Below, one piece after another: positions 36,481-46,439 of a stretch of DNA of 64,000 nt (positions are counted from its first letter, which is position 1; each line of letters opens with the position of its first letter). The notes beneath the pieces were generated by a model. That model made no database searches. It was not told where the DNA came from and worked only from the letters and a program-made list of their open reading frames with translations. Source of the stretch: Hortaea werneckii (Eukaryota > Ascomycota > Dothideomycetes > Mycosphaerellales > Teratosphaeriaceae); the NCBI GenBank assembly GCA_037044905.1, contig JBAOKB010000048.1, positions 496,001-560,000 on the forward strand, written 5' to 3'. A program made the position numbers and the translations under genes.

Positions 36481-37884
36481 ATGGCAACTGCCAACTCGCT
36501 GAAGCCATGGGCGGATCGACCGTCTCGACGCCTGCGCTTGGTAGACTGCACGCTGATCGACCCAAAGGACGGCCAGCTCTATCAACATGTGACGATCGAC
36601 ATCAAGGACAACTTAATACATCGGATGACGAAGCTGTCTGCTCAACCGACACCTGCGGACGAGTCGCTAGCATGGACCCAGGACGATATGCTTACGGTTG
36701 TGAATCTGGAGGGGAAATTTGTTTGTCCGGGATTAATCGACTGTCACGTCCATCTAGCTACCCCTCCGGGTGAGGAGGGCTTGAAGGATACTATGAACCA
36801 AGATCCCGATACATCCCTATTAAGACAGCCTTTCCTGGCTAATGAGATGCTCAAGCGGGGTTTCACCTCACTACGAGACTGTGGTGGCGCAGGCTTGGCG
36901 CTGAAAGAAGCGTTGGCTGAAGGCTTGCATCCAGGGCCTCGTTTATTCATCTCCGGCCATGGCATCTCACAGACTGGCGGCCATGGAGACATGCGTTCGT
37001 CCAAAGATGCCGAATATGCGTGCTGTGGTGGCAATACACGCGGTCTTGGCCGCATAGCTGATGGCGTAGAGCAATGTCTACATGCTGCACGGGAGGAATC
37101 AGATGCGGTTCCGATTTCATCAAGATCATGGTATCTGGCGGAGTTGTGTCTCCAACTGATCGACTTACAAACCTTCAATACACCCCTGAGGAGATCCGTG
37201 CTTTCACAAAAGGTCGCGTCAGACTCCGGCACGTATGTGACGGCTCATGCCTACACACCGGCAGCCATCAGGAATGCAATCGAGAACGGCGTGAATGGCA
37301 TTGAGCACGGCAACCTGATAGATGAACCAACTGCACAGCTCATGGCCGAGCGAGGAGCTTTTCTCACCCCTACACTCATAACCTACGCCACAATGGCTTC
37401 GAGAGAGTTCGGCTCCTTCCTGCCGCCATCGATCGCCGAAAAGAACACACAGGTCCTCAATGCCGGCTTAAGAAGCCTGCAGATCGCTGATCAAGCTGGC
37501 GTCACAATGTGCTATGGCACTGACCTCCTCGGACCTCTACAGATAAAGCAGACTGGTGAATTCGGTCTAAGGAAGCAGGCTGGCCTGTCCTCGCTCAAGA
37601 TCCTTCAGAGCGCCACCGTCAATGCTGCGCGGATGCTACGGCAGGAAGACAAGCTGGGCCGCATCAAAGAAGGTTTCTTTGCAGACTTACTCATCCTCAA
37701 CGCCAATCCATTGGAGGATATCGAAGTCCTTGATCGCCAAGATAGGCACCTGCTTGGTGTCATCAAAGACGGGAGAGTTTCCTGGCGAGTAAATGGTCCA
37801 AACTGCAACCGGACGGTGGCGCACCAAAGAACATCGAGTGATCTAAGGGTCGGTGGATGTAGAGATCTAGAGACTTCGAGATAA
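36481..37884 (+). CDS. Metal-dependent amidohydrolase, imidazolonepropionase/ochratoxinase-like
   Basis: This superfamily hydrolyses amide or cyclic amide bonds with a binuclear metal centre. The ATG at 36481 starts MATANSLKPWADRP. The ligand set is complete: HxH in CPGLIDCHVHL (His89, His91), the bridging Lys in FIKIMVSGGVV, His in YVTAHAYTPAAI, His in GVNGIEHGNLI and Asp in YGTDLLG. SGHGISQTGGHGD matches the ochratoxinase/prolidase-like branch. The C-terminus has GRIKEGFFADLLILNANPLED. The Lys-containing block (about 37095-37215) is read in another frame, so one base is missing and one is extra at its edges. The substrate cannot be inferred; no signal peptide is seen, so it is likely cytosolic. 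Confidence 0.85.
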   Translation: MATANSLKPWADRPSRRLRLVDCTLIDPKDGQLYQHVTIDIKDNLIHRMTKLSAQPTPADESLAWTQDDMLTVVNLEGKFVCPGLIDCHVHLATPPGEEGLKDTMNQDPDTSLLRQPFLANEMLKRGFTSLRDCGGAGLALKEALAEGLHPGPRLFISGHGISQTGGHGDMRSSKDAEYACCGGNTRGLGRIADGVEQCLHAAREESDAVPISSRSWYLAELCLQLIDLQTFNTPLRRSVLSQKVASDSGTYVTAHAYTPAAIRNAIENGVNGIEHGNLIDEPTAQLMAERGAFLTPTLITYATMASREFGSFLPPSIAEKNTQVLNAGLRSLQIADQAGVTMCYGTDLLGPLQIKQTGEFGLRKQAGLSSLKILQSATVNAARMLRQEDKLGRIKEGFFADLLILNANPLEDIEVLDRQDRHLLGVIKDGRVSWRVNGPNCNRTVAHQRTSSDLRVGGCRDLETSR

Positions 37885-38139
37885 CGAAATGCAGGCGCTA
37901 TGCGTCCACCAAAATGAGCTCGGCGTGGTCAGAGTGACACTTTTGACACATTTTGGGCTGATAGAGGCTTAGAGACCGTATGAGGTAGCTTCGGTAGCAT
38001 CGGAAGAGCCTTGCAGTATGCGACCCCGCAAGCTTCCGCCTTCAGGCTGCTCGTGGCCTGCACTGCCGGCAGTCAAGAGTTAGCTGAAGGCTGTACAGAT
38101 ACGCCGATAGTTGATAGGTTCGGGTTAGAGAGTACACCG

Positions 38140-39857
38140 TCATAAAGAATTGAGCGGTATAGAAGGGTCGTCATCCAAGTCCAAAGTATCAAGTCTCCAG
38201 ATCTCCACATGTTGCACTTCTTCTCTCGGCACCATGATGATTTCTCGCCTGACTTCGAACGAGCCGTCTTCCATCTCCATCTCACGGTCACCATCAACCC
38301 TGTAGACTGTCGAGCCCATGCCAATCCATCGTAAAGCACAGGCCGCGCTGCCGACCCTGGGAAGTTCGGCGCCTATTGATGCCATGCGGTCTTCGTGGCT
38401 CATCATTCGCATGGCCTCGGAAAGATGTTGATTATGTAGCAGGCGGAACGCCTTTAGCTTGACCAAGAAAGGGAGAAGTAGGCGGAGGATCGCTTGATTA
38501 GACGTGTTGAGGGCAAAGCCCACCTGCTCCAGATTCGGACAAAACCGAATCAGTGTCCCCATCTCCTCGGCGTTCCACGCCCAGTCGCGAGGCAACAGTA
38601 GGTGCTTTAGCGATTGGCCATGGTAATGTGTGAGCGTATGGAGATACTGCCGTCCTAGGTTCTTCATGTCATCATTCCCCGGGGGCGATCCAACAGGTGT
38701 CACGGTCTGAGCACGTGGCGACAGGTGACCCGACTCAGGAGTGTCTTGCTGTGCGCTGGTTTTGTCCTGACCACTGACGAGATATAGCCTTTCCAGGCCG
38801 GCAAAGGTTTTGAGCAGTTCGATGAACTTCTCGTTCACCTCGTTTCCGCGCATACAGCGGAAGTGCGGCCTCATATCGTGCGACATGTCATTCCACATGC
38901 TATCAAGAAAGACGGTCGCGGCAGATGGACTGCTGTTGCCCGCGCCACCGAAGGTATCGAACATCGTTATGCTTCTGCACGTGTCCGGATCGTAGGAATG
39001 TTCGATGCCATCGAGATTCGTGCCGATGAAGTTTTGTAGGGCGAAGTGCTTCAGCTTGGGACGATAGTCCGCCTTCGCGCACCGACCGAAAAACTTGCCT
39101 AAGCTGAGACTGGGCTCGGCTTCGCGTCTCATACGAGGCGAGAAGTGCAGACGGAGGTCTTCTAGCTTCCTGGATTGCAGGATGAGCAGGCTGACGTCGT
39201 CCGGGTAACATAATGGATCGTATTCCTCGATCTTGAGCGCCCTCAGGTTCAGCATCGGCGGGACGAGGACGCTCGGGCGTGGCACCCTGCTGCTAGAGAA
39301 TCTGAGAGTGAGAGATGCGAGGCTGTCGCGGGGAGCGAGGCCCTGGTATAGCGTCTTCAACGGTTTCGTGTCCAGCGCCCAGGTGAAGCTTTGGAGCTTG
39401 CTCATCTTGTCCACGCACGCTCGGAGGAGCATATTGAGCATCATGCTATTGTCTGGTACCCGGCCCATCCTGAACTCTTCAAGCCCTACCTCCTTCCACT
39501 GGCCCCAGATCCGGAACTCCTTCACGAGAGCCGCATGGCTCTTCGTGACCAGCCCATTCAACGCCATCATGAGCGGGCTCCCACCGCCGAACCCCTCCGG
39601 TCGTCCGTTCACATAGCGGATATCCCATACGAGTGTAGACTTACGCGCTGGTACAGCACCGGAAGCGTAAGATAGTAGAGCAGGCGAGAGGTCCGGGTCA
39701 CGCGCGCGAGGTCGCCTACATCGTCCAGGCAGTCGATGATCAGCGCGAGAAGGTTGAGAGGTAGCCTCGCCGCCGACGAGGCATTGCTTCCGTCTCGCGC
39801 GCCGCCGGCTATGCTGACGGGACTTGTATACGAAACATATCTTGGGATCTCGCCCAT
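38140..39857 (-). CDS. F-box / leucine-rich-like protein
   Basis: F-box proteins bring substrates to SCF ubiquitin ligases. The ATG at 39857 starts MGEIPRYVSYTSP. The F-box-like segment is LPLNLLALIIDCLDDVGDLA with RTSRLLYYLTLPVLYQRV. One frame change near 39630, at a GGG run, joins LHSYG to DIRYVNGRPEGFGG. The long C-terminal part has leucine-rich repeat character (LQSFTWALDTKPLKTLYQGL, LKIEEYDPLCYPDDVSLLI, PNLEQVGFALN). The same architecture is common in filamentous ascomycetes. A donor-like GTAAGT lies at the break, but the conserved sequence continues without a gap, so an indel is more likely than an intron. Substrate unknown. Confidence 0.78.
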
Positions 39858-40210
39858 GTAGCTGGGTGCTTGGCCATAGTGGGCGTTCTCGTGCTCATCG
39901 CATCCAGCTCCTCCGTCTCTTGTTCAATCTAATTGATGCCGCCTGTCCATCTCCACCCACTGTCCCTCTAGGGCTTAGGCAACCATTAATGTCCATGGAA
40001 GTTGTCGCGTTCGCATCGCGCTTGGACGTGGATGCCCAGCCGGTGGAAACTTTACACTAAAAGCTCTAGGTAGGGCATCAAGATTGGAACTGCACATACC
40101 AAGATGGATGCGTGCTAATCACCAATTGAGGGTTACAACCTAAAACCTGAGGATAACAAAAGGAAAGTCACACGAGAGGATCAGGTAATTTTCTTTGGCT
40201 AATAATGTTG

Positions 40211-40232
40211 AAAAAAAAAAAAAAAAAAAAAA
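40211..40232 (+). repeat. Homopolymer of 22 A
   Basis: Seen directly. A second run of 19 A lies 198 bp downstream in the same orientation. Confidence 0.9.
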
Positions 40233-40430
40233 GACATGGCAAGCAGAACGCAAGCAATTCAAGACGAACTGTGTTTAAGATATACTTTCTAACAACAACT
40301 TGGATATTACCTGTAGAATGGGAATACTGTCACCTCCCCAACACCGCCGCTGCTGAAACGCACAGAGTAATGATCAATCTATTTTCCGCCCCATCCCCAA
40401 AGTAAACTTTCTGCCGCAAAGGGTATCATT

Positions 40431-40449
40431 AAAAAAAAAAAAAAAAAAA
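40431..40449 (+). repeat. Homopolymer of 19 A
   Basis: Seen directly. No clear target-site duplication brackets the interval between the two tracts. Confidence 0.9.
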
Positions 40450-40555
40450 CACACGCATAGCAATTATTCTCCAAGCACGCCGCTTCCGTTGCTGTTCAAC
40501 ACAAAAGGCCGTTATGCAAAATAAGTCGTGAAGTCGACGTAATGCCGATGATCCG

Positions 40556-41941
40556 TTACTGGTTGAGCGTCATATGCTCAATATCTTCGTGGATGTCATC
40601 GCCTTCGTAGTCCATTACGCTGGTGTGGTCGTTCTGGTAGTGCGGTGGGCTGGCCGGCACGTCCTCATACATCGGAGGCATCTCGTCGTCCCAGCTAATG
40701 CCCATCCCAGAGCGCGAGGTGACGTTGAGGTTGAACTGCGTCCGAAGCACGCGTGCAGCACCTGTCGGGGTCGCTTGCTGCGGCTTCTTGTTCGGTGCCC
40801 ATTCTTCTGCAATGACCAGCTCCAGCACCAAGTTGTGCGTGATCTTCATGCCGTTTGGCGCTTCAACGTCGAACTGTGGGTTTTTCGAGCTGTCAATGCT
40901 GGCCGTGAACTCGCCTTCGACCTGACCGTCCTCGTAGTCGGTTTTCCACCCTTGCTTCAGTTCATCCATTCCGATGTCACGATCGTGCTGATGCTGAACG
41001 CCTTTGCCTTCACCTCCGATCTTGGCGGCGTGCTTTGGACAGGCCGGGCTGATTGTGGTCTCGTGTTCCTCAATGCGCCAAGTAAGCTTTCTGAGCTTCC
41101 ATCGTGTCTGGGTGTCGTCCCGCTTGGTTGTGATCCCGGTCATTCGGCATTGCACTGGAAAGTCACCGATGGGGTGAACGATGCTCGGCAAAGTGACGTG
41201 GAGGGTCAGGTTCGTTGGCGGGAAGATTCGCACGCTGTTTTTGTCGTTACCTGGGCGGAGAGCTCGAGAGACGACGAGCTCGCGCCTGTATTCGGTCTCG
41301 ACGCCGTCGTCAGTCTTCGCGCGGACGTGCAAAGAGTAGTCAATAGTGCCCAGTTGGCCATGCGTGGTCGCCGGGATGTGGCCGGGAATGAGGTGTGAAA
41401 ATGGAAGCTCCTGTGTACCGGCGAGCCCGCGGAAAGTCTTTGGCTTGCTGAGAAAATTCCATTCGTATAGATCAGTTACCGTGCTCATGCACTCTCGGCA
41501 CCTTTCGTGGACGGGACGTTTGGTGGTCGTGGTGCACTCGAGATACATGACGATGCTGTCAAGGGTGACATCACCCATACCCACAACATTTGGAGACACC
41601 TGCAGGCGTCCGGAAATGAGGGCGCCAGAGCTCTGCTGTGGAGGATCAATGAAGAGCGCAGGCGGGCTCTCCATGACCATGTTCATTTTCACGGGCTTGG
41701 GTGGCGCAGGTGATCTTCCGCCATCCCTTCCATGTTTGTCTTTGGAGAGCGATCGATCCTTGTCTTTCTTGTCGTGTGAACTGTGCTTCTTGCCGAGCCC
41801 AATGAGGCCTGGCCGCTTGATATGCTCCATGCTGGTTCGGCGGACTTCAGCTACGTTATCGCGACTGCTGTTTTTGGCAGCAACGGCATCGAGCTGCGGC
41901 GACGCCCTTCTTAAGTCTATGCCAAAGATCTTGCTTGGCAT
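40556..41941 (-). CDS. LDB19: Alpha-arrestin, Ldb19/Art1 type
   Basis: Ldb19/Art1 targets plasma-membrane amino-acid transporters for Rsp5-dependent ubiquitination. The ATG at 41941 starts MPSKIFGIDLRRASPQLDAV. Upstream codons in the same frame have no good start and look like leader. The Ldb19 domain contains PPALFIDPPQQSSGALISGR, LDSIVMYLECTT, LYEWNFLSKPKTFRG, ELPFSHLIPGHIPATTHG, LGTIDYSLHVRAKT, and the C-lobe WKLRKLTWRIEEHETTI. The C-terminus carries PPMYEDV and PPHYQND, PY motifs that bind WW domains of NEDD4/Rsp5 ligases. The 461-codon frame is uninterrupted. It is the second arrestin in the window. Confidence 0.88.
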   Translation of the reverse strand: MPSKIFGIDLRRASPQLDAVAAKNSSRDNVAEVRRTSMEHIKRPGLIGLGKKHSSHDKKDKDRSLSKDKHGRDGGRSPAPPKPVKMNMVMESPPALFIDPPQQSSGALISGRLQVSPNVVGMGDVTLDSIVMYLECTTTTKRPVHERCRECMSTVTDLYEWNFLSKPKTFRGLAGTQELPFSHLIPGHIPATTHGQLGTIDYSLHVRAKTDDGVETEYRRELVVSRALRPGNDKNSVRIFPPTNLTLHVTLPSIVHPIGDFPVQCRMTGITTKRDDTQTRWKLRKLTWRIEEHETTISPACPKHAAKIGGEGKGVQHQHDRDIGMDELKQGWKTDYEDGQVEGEFTASIDSSKNPQFDVEAPNGMKITHNLVLELVIAEEWAPNKKPQQATPTGAARVLRTQFNLNVTSRSGMGISWDDEMPPMYEDVPASPPHYQNDHTSVMDYEGDDIHEDIEHMTLNQ

Positions 41942-43732
41942 AGTGACGAAGAAGAGGGCGACGCTCGGGCTGGAGTGTGGGTTGCGATCTGTTTTCCGGG
42001 GTGCAGAAAAACGGGTCGATCCGCGCGGTGGCGATAGGTCGCCTTTTAAGTATCGGGCTTGTGTTGATGGAAACCACGACGATGATGCTGAGGGGAGAGG
42101 AGGCGAAGAAGCATGCTGCTGGGTGGGAGAGGTGAGATAGAAAAGGCAAAACCAACCTTTTGAGTACGTTTTGCAGTTCCTGCACAAGGGTTGCGCCAAA
42201 CACACCACCAGAGTGGATTGATGGGGTAATGGGAACCTGAAAGAGCTAATGGAAACTCAGTCCTGACGCGTTTAGACCGTTCGAAGCCAGACCACTTGCA
42301 TGTGCAGGGCCGAGAGGGCCTTCCCGCACGCGCCAAGAGCATGACTTTTTGTCACAACAAGTCACGGTGTTGTTGACTAGGGATTCAGCAATTTTTTTCT
42401 TTCGGCGACACTAGCACTCTAACAGCAGTCGCTTCCCATTTTTGCATCAGCTTAGAGCATCAATGGTCACGCCGTCTCCCCACAAACACCTAAGCCGTTG
42501 ACGCCAGGCCCGGTCATCAAGTCGCCGTCGGCTCATCTGCTTTCATTACGCGAGCAACCGAGTGTCAGAAGACAAAGCCGACGGCTCACCTCAGCCCGCG
42601 TGGGGAGACGGGAGGGCATTGTGGGACGGTGGAAACCAGCAACAGTCTAGAGACTTGGTAACAAACAAACCGGGCTAAAACGAATGTCGTCTGGACCATC
42701 CGGACTTCGCTCCTCTGCCTACGCCCTATGCACTCCCCTCCTCCAATGTAGCGTGACATGCCAGTTCACGCGCCCTACTCAAGAGCGGTACTGTCCATGC
42801 GAAGCTTCCTCCCCCGCACCTAGGCCACCTTCTCCAGATCGTGAAGTTTGAGCATTTCCGTGGCGAGGGCAACATTTGCATTCAGGACTCATCAGCTCGC
42901 GTGCGAAGCAGTGTAGGTGATGTGAGCTAAGGCGACGGTGATGCGCTTATTCGAACCTTCGGCATCCCTAGTGAGAGCATCCGGTATACCGTGACGGGGA
43001 GCCGCATCTTTCTGTATACAAAGTTTGCCCTACCACCGCTACTTTGCCTCTCACCAGCTGCTGCACGGAATGTCCTCCGTCGTCGGCCAGCGAAGGATCA
43101 TCTTCGCCAGACGGCTATAATTGATGACTGGTCTCTCGGCGCATACAACAGCGGTCAGCGACGGAGGTATATTCGGTGAGTCAAAGAGTGGATGCCGACG
43201 CAAATGTTGGTCTTCAGCAGCGCCGTATTCCTGCAGGACGATCGTCGATCGCGCTGAAGCTTCTTGGCATCTGCGGCCATCTCCGACACGTGCCCTCGGA
43301 GGTCGCAGAACGGAAGGAGTTCCGAATGCTGTTGTTGTCCCTTTCTCGCCGTGAAATACATCTTCATGTACCTTACCGTCTAATTCTCATGCGAATTGGA
43401 ACATCAGCGGGCAGCGTACAGCCCTTCATGATTGTACAATTACTCCTTGACAAAAGAATACACGCGCTGACGCGCTTACCAAATGAATCATGCTCTCGTG
43501 GGCAAAAGGTAAGATGGCGTGCAGCGATTGCCTTCGCTCCGCGATAACATCTTACCAAACAAATTTGTAAGAGCATTACGGAAGGTCTTGCTGTGTTTAG
43601 GCTATCTGCCTCGAATGAGGAGACGCGCCAACTCACATGCCGGGTCAGCATACGCCCTACAAGTCAACCTCTATGTAAGCATCTCACAGTACACTGCTTC
43701 TAGAATCATGAAAGCCCGCCCCTGCAGTCATT
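41942..43732. other. Intergenic, 1.8 kb, no supported gene
   Basis: 5' flank of the Ldb19-type arrestin and 3' flank of the thymine dioxygenase. Several short open frames show no domain, splice signals or coding character. No repeats of note. Confidence 0.5.
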
Positions 43733-44854
43733 CTAGTAAGTTGCTGCCAGCCGCTGAGCAAGATATTCTCCACTGCAACAGAAAGTCAGCAGGCCAAATC
43801 TGAGGGGAAAGCAGCCTACATCTCACTCACCTGTTGATACCCTCGTATTTCTTCTGACATGACATCATCGTACGTGCCTGGAATGCATCGATGAAGCGGT
43901 CGAAGTTGGGGTTGCAGAAATACGCAATGGAGTAGCGCGCAGGATGCGTATCGGCCTTACTTGGAGGCTCGACAACGCGGTGCTTCGTACTTTTGATGGT
44001 GTCGTTGGACCACCTGGCCATATCAGTCTCAATATCCAAACGCATCCGCGAACTACTCACCGAGCTAGCAAATCGGCCGCGTTGACCACGATAGTATCCT
44101 CGATAGGCGTGGCGTCGATGAAATTGCCATTCGGACTCAACACCTGCAAGCCGCCTGCCATGTCCTGAAAGAGGAGCGTGATAGAGCCATAATCGGTATG
44201 CGCGCCAGCACGGACTGTGTTCTTGTTCTGCTCGAACACCGTGGACTTCACGGCGGGATAGTGCAGCAGGCGAAGCGTGTTATCGCCGCCGTCGCAGTAC
44301 GAGTCGAACCAGTCTTCATCGATCCCCAGCCCGACCGCAATCGCCTGCATCACGCGCATATGCAGTTTCCGGCACCGGTCGTGGAATTCGAGCATCCTCT
44401 CCTTGAAGAGCTTCCCGTCCTCGTCAAACTGATCGGGCCAGTGGTTGGGGTGCTTGGTTCCCTTCCCAGCCGATTTCAAAGCTTTCCTTCAGATCCGCGC
44501 CCTCCTCTGCCCTTTTCGCTTCGATCTCTGCAGCACTCTTCAAGTCTGTAGTTTTCTCTCTGCCAGGTTGACTGTACCCCCTATTGGCTTCCGGCGTAGT
44601 CCATCCCATAGCTAGCTTCTGATCCATTGGGCGCTCGAAGAACTTGGCTGACTCGCTGAATGTTGTCGCTACGTCGGGCTTGGAGATGCCATGGTTCTTC
44701 AGTAGATAAAGCCTGCCTTCTGGAAGCCATTCACAATAGCTTGTGCCGTCGACCGCTTAGTGGCCTCATCGCTCGAAGTGAAAGCTGAGAAGTCAATGAG
44801 AGGAATGTTAAGACCGTCCTCAGCGACAGCGTCGCTGACTGCTTCTGGCTTCAT
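43733..44854 (-). CDS. Thymine dioxygenase (thymine 7-hydroxylase), Fe(II)/2-oxoglutarate-dependent
   Basis: This enzyme oxidises the methyl group of thymine in three steps to 5-carboxyuracil in the pyrimidine salvage pathway. The ATG at 44854 starts MKPEAVSDAVAEDGLNIPLI and runs to GFQKAGFIY. Diagnostic blocks are GWTTPEANRGYSQPGREK, LGIDEDWFDSY, DNTLRLLHYPAVKS, AGAHTDYGSITLLFQD (the HxD iron ligands), ARWSNDTIKSTKHRVVEPP (third His) and RYSIAYFCNPNF (Arg for 2-oxoglutarate). An intron with donor GTGAGT splits DLLAR/WSND. A last short exon (to 43733) encodes GEYLAQRLAATY. Frame changes lie near 44720, 44470 and 43860. It shares its upstream region with the decarboxylase gene. Naming rests on block-by-block similarity to the fungal enzyme plus this neighbour. 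Confidence 0.85.
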
Positions 44855-45179
44855 TTTTTTGTTGATCTCTAGAGCACTTTGAAATTACTGGAAGGAACAG
44901 GTGAGGTGCTTGAGCAATATACCATCGGAGGAGGCCATCATGCAGGTCAGTTACTGATAAGCGCCCCACATTCGCCTACTTTACGTTTGGCCCTTCGCCT
45001 ATCAATGCTAGTGTGGGGTGTGGAAGGTGCGATTGGCATTCTACTACTACGCGTACTTGAGTAAATCCAGTTGTCCATCTGTCAATGACAGCAAAAACAG
45101 CAGGTTTCGTGGAGAAACGGGCCACGTACATTCTGAATCGAGATAGGAAACCGTTCATATCAATACCCATCTGCCCATC
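44855..45179. promoter_or_regulatory. Shared promoter region of the thymine salvage pair
   Basis: 325 bp separate the divergent start codons of thymine dioxygenase and isoorotate decarboxylase. Co-regulation is a reasonable inference; I could not identify a specific operator. GATA-type sites would be the first to test. Confidence 0.5.
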
Positions 45180-46391
45180 ATGACAGTTATCGACGTAGGT
45201 TCACCTTGTCTAAAACTCGCCACTTGGCTCCCAATCTAATGCTATACAGGTACACACCCACATGTACCCTCCGGCGTACATGTCGCTACTACGTTCGCGC
45301 AAGAGTATACCGTACGTCTGCTCCTTCCCCGATGATCCTAGCGCGGGCGATCGTCTCGTCATCCTTCCTGCAGAGGACACCGCATCCACCAGCCGCGGCC
45401 GTCCTATAGGACCCGAATACTTCGACGTGAACGAGAAGCTTACGTTCATGCGCAACCATGGCATCGACGTGTCTGTCATCAGTCTTGCCAACCCCTGGTT
45501 AGACTGGTTACCATCATCCGAAGCTGCCGAGGTGGCAAGAACGGTAAACGATGATGTCGAGCGTATGTGTACGGAGCATGAGGGAAAGCTGTACGCATTC
45601 GGCACGCTTCCGCTCTCCGCCCCGGTGGAACAGGTCACCGCCGAAATCAAACGTTTGGCAGGTCTGAAGCATCACCGCGGCATTGTCATGGGGACATCAG
45701 GTCTCGGGTCAGGGTTAGACGATCCGGCACTTGATCCGATCTATGCTGCGATTGAGGAGAATGAGCAACTGATCTTCCTGCATCCGCATTACGGTCTCCC
45801 GACATCCGTTTACGGTCAACGGGCAAGCGATTACGGACATGTGCTGCCGCTTGCCCTCGGTTTCCCTCTTGAAACGACCATTGCCGTAACGAGAATGCTG
45901 CTGAGCGGTGTTTGGGATCGGCATCCAAAGCTTCAGGTCCTGCTCGCTCATAGCGGTGGGACACTGCCCTTTCTCGCCGGGAGAATCGAAAGCTGTATCG
46001 CGCATGATGCCCATTTGAAGAAAGAGGGCAAGTTGCACAGTCGTCGGGATATCTGGGATGTTTTGAAAAACAACATTTACCTTGATGCAGTGATCTACGG
46101 TGATTTTGGGTTAAAGGCGGCAGTCGAAGCCTCTGGAGCCGACCGCTTGATGTTTGGTAAGGAGGCGAATCCCTGCGCGTGAAAGTTCCAAAGACTTCAA
46201 GACGTTCTTGCTGACACAAAACGACAGGCACGGATCATCCTTTCTTCCCTCCGCTCGAAGAAGGCGAAGATGAGTGGTTAAGCGTGAAGCTCAACACACA
46301 AGCAGTGCAATCGGCATTTGGTGGCGATCAGAAGGCAGCAGATGCAGTTATGGGTAGCAATGCGAAGCGAGTACTGCGCTTGCCAAATTAG
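45180..46391 (+). CDS. Isoorotate (5-carboxyuracil) decarboxylase, ACMSD-type amidohydrolase fold
   Basis: The enzyme removes the carboxyl group of 5-carboxyuracil to give uracil. Exon 1 is 15 bp (45180..45194, MTVID). After a 55 bp intron (GTAGGT..ATACAG), exon 2 (45250..46156) opens with VHTHMYPPAYMSLL, whose HxH binds the metal. Conserved blocks are VISLANPWLDWLPSSEAAE, GKLYAFGTLPLSAPVEQV, RGIVMGTSGLGSGLDDPALD, FLHPHYGLPTSVYG, LLAHSGGTLPFLAGRIESCI and IYLDAVIYGDFG. The third exon (46228..46391) begins GTDHPFFPP, supplying the catalytic Asp. The frame is intact and all splice sites are canonical. The close match to fungal isoorotate decarboxylases, together with the divergent thymine dioxygenase, makes the assignment strong; generic ACMSD-family decarboxylase is the fallback. 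Confidence 0.9.
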
Positions 46392-46439
46392 TTGCGCAGT
46401 CCCTGCAAGCATTTAGGCTGCCGCTTATTGGCAAGAAAG

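Larger units (their letters stand above)
39858..40555. other. Intergenic, 698 bp, with two long A tracts
   Basis: Between the 5' end of the F-box gene and the 3' end of the Ldb19-type arrestin. It contains A runs at 40211-40232 and 40431-40449 but no supported gene. Confidence 0.5.

Noticed and set aside
39620..39640. GTAAGT in the F-box gene as an intron donor
   Set aside because: The conserved protein sequence continues without a gap on both sides of it; a one-base indel explains the frame change better.
40574..42140. Plus-strand frames of 264-274 codons opposite the Ldb19-type arrestin
   Set aside because: Shadows of an intact, domain-supported minus-strand gene.
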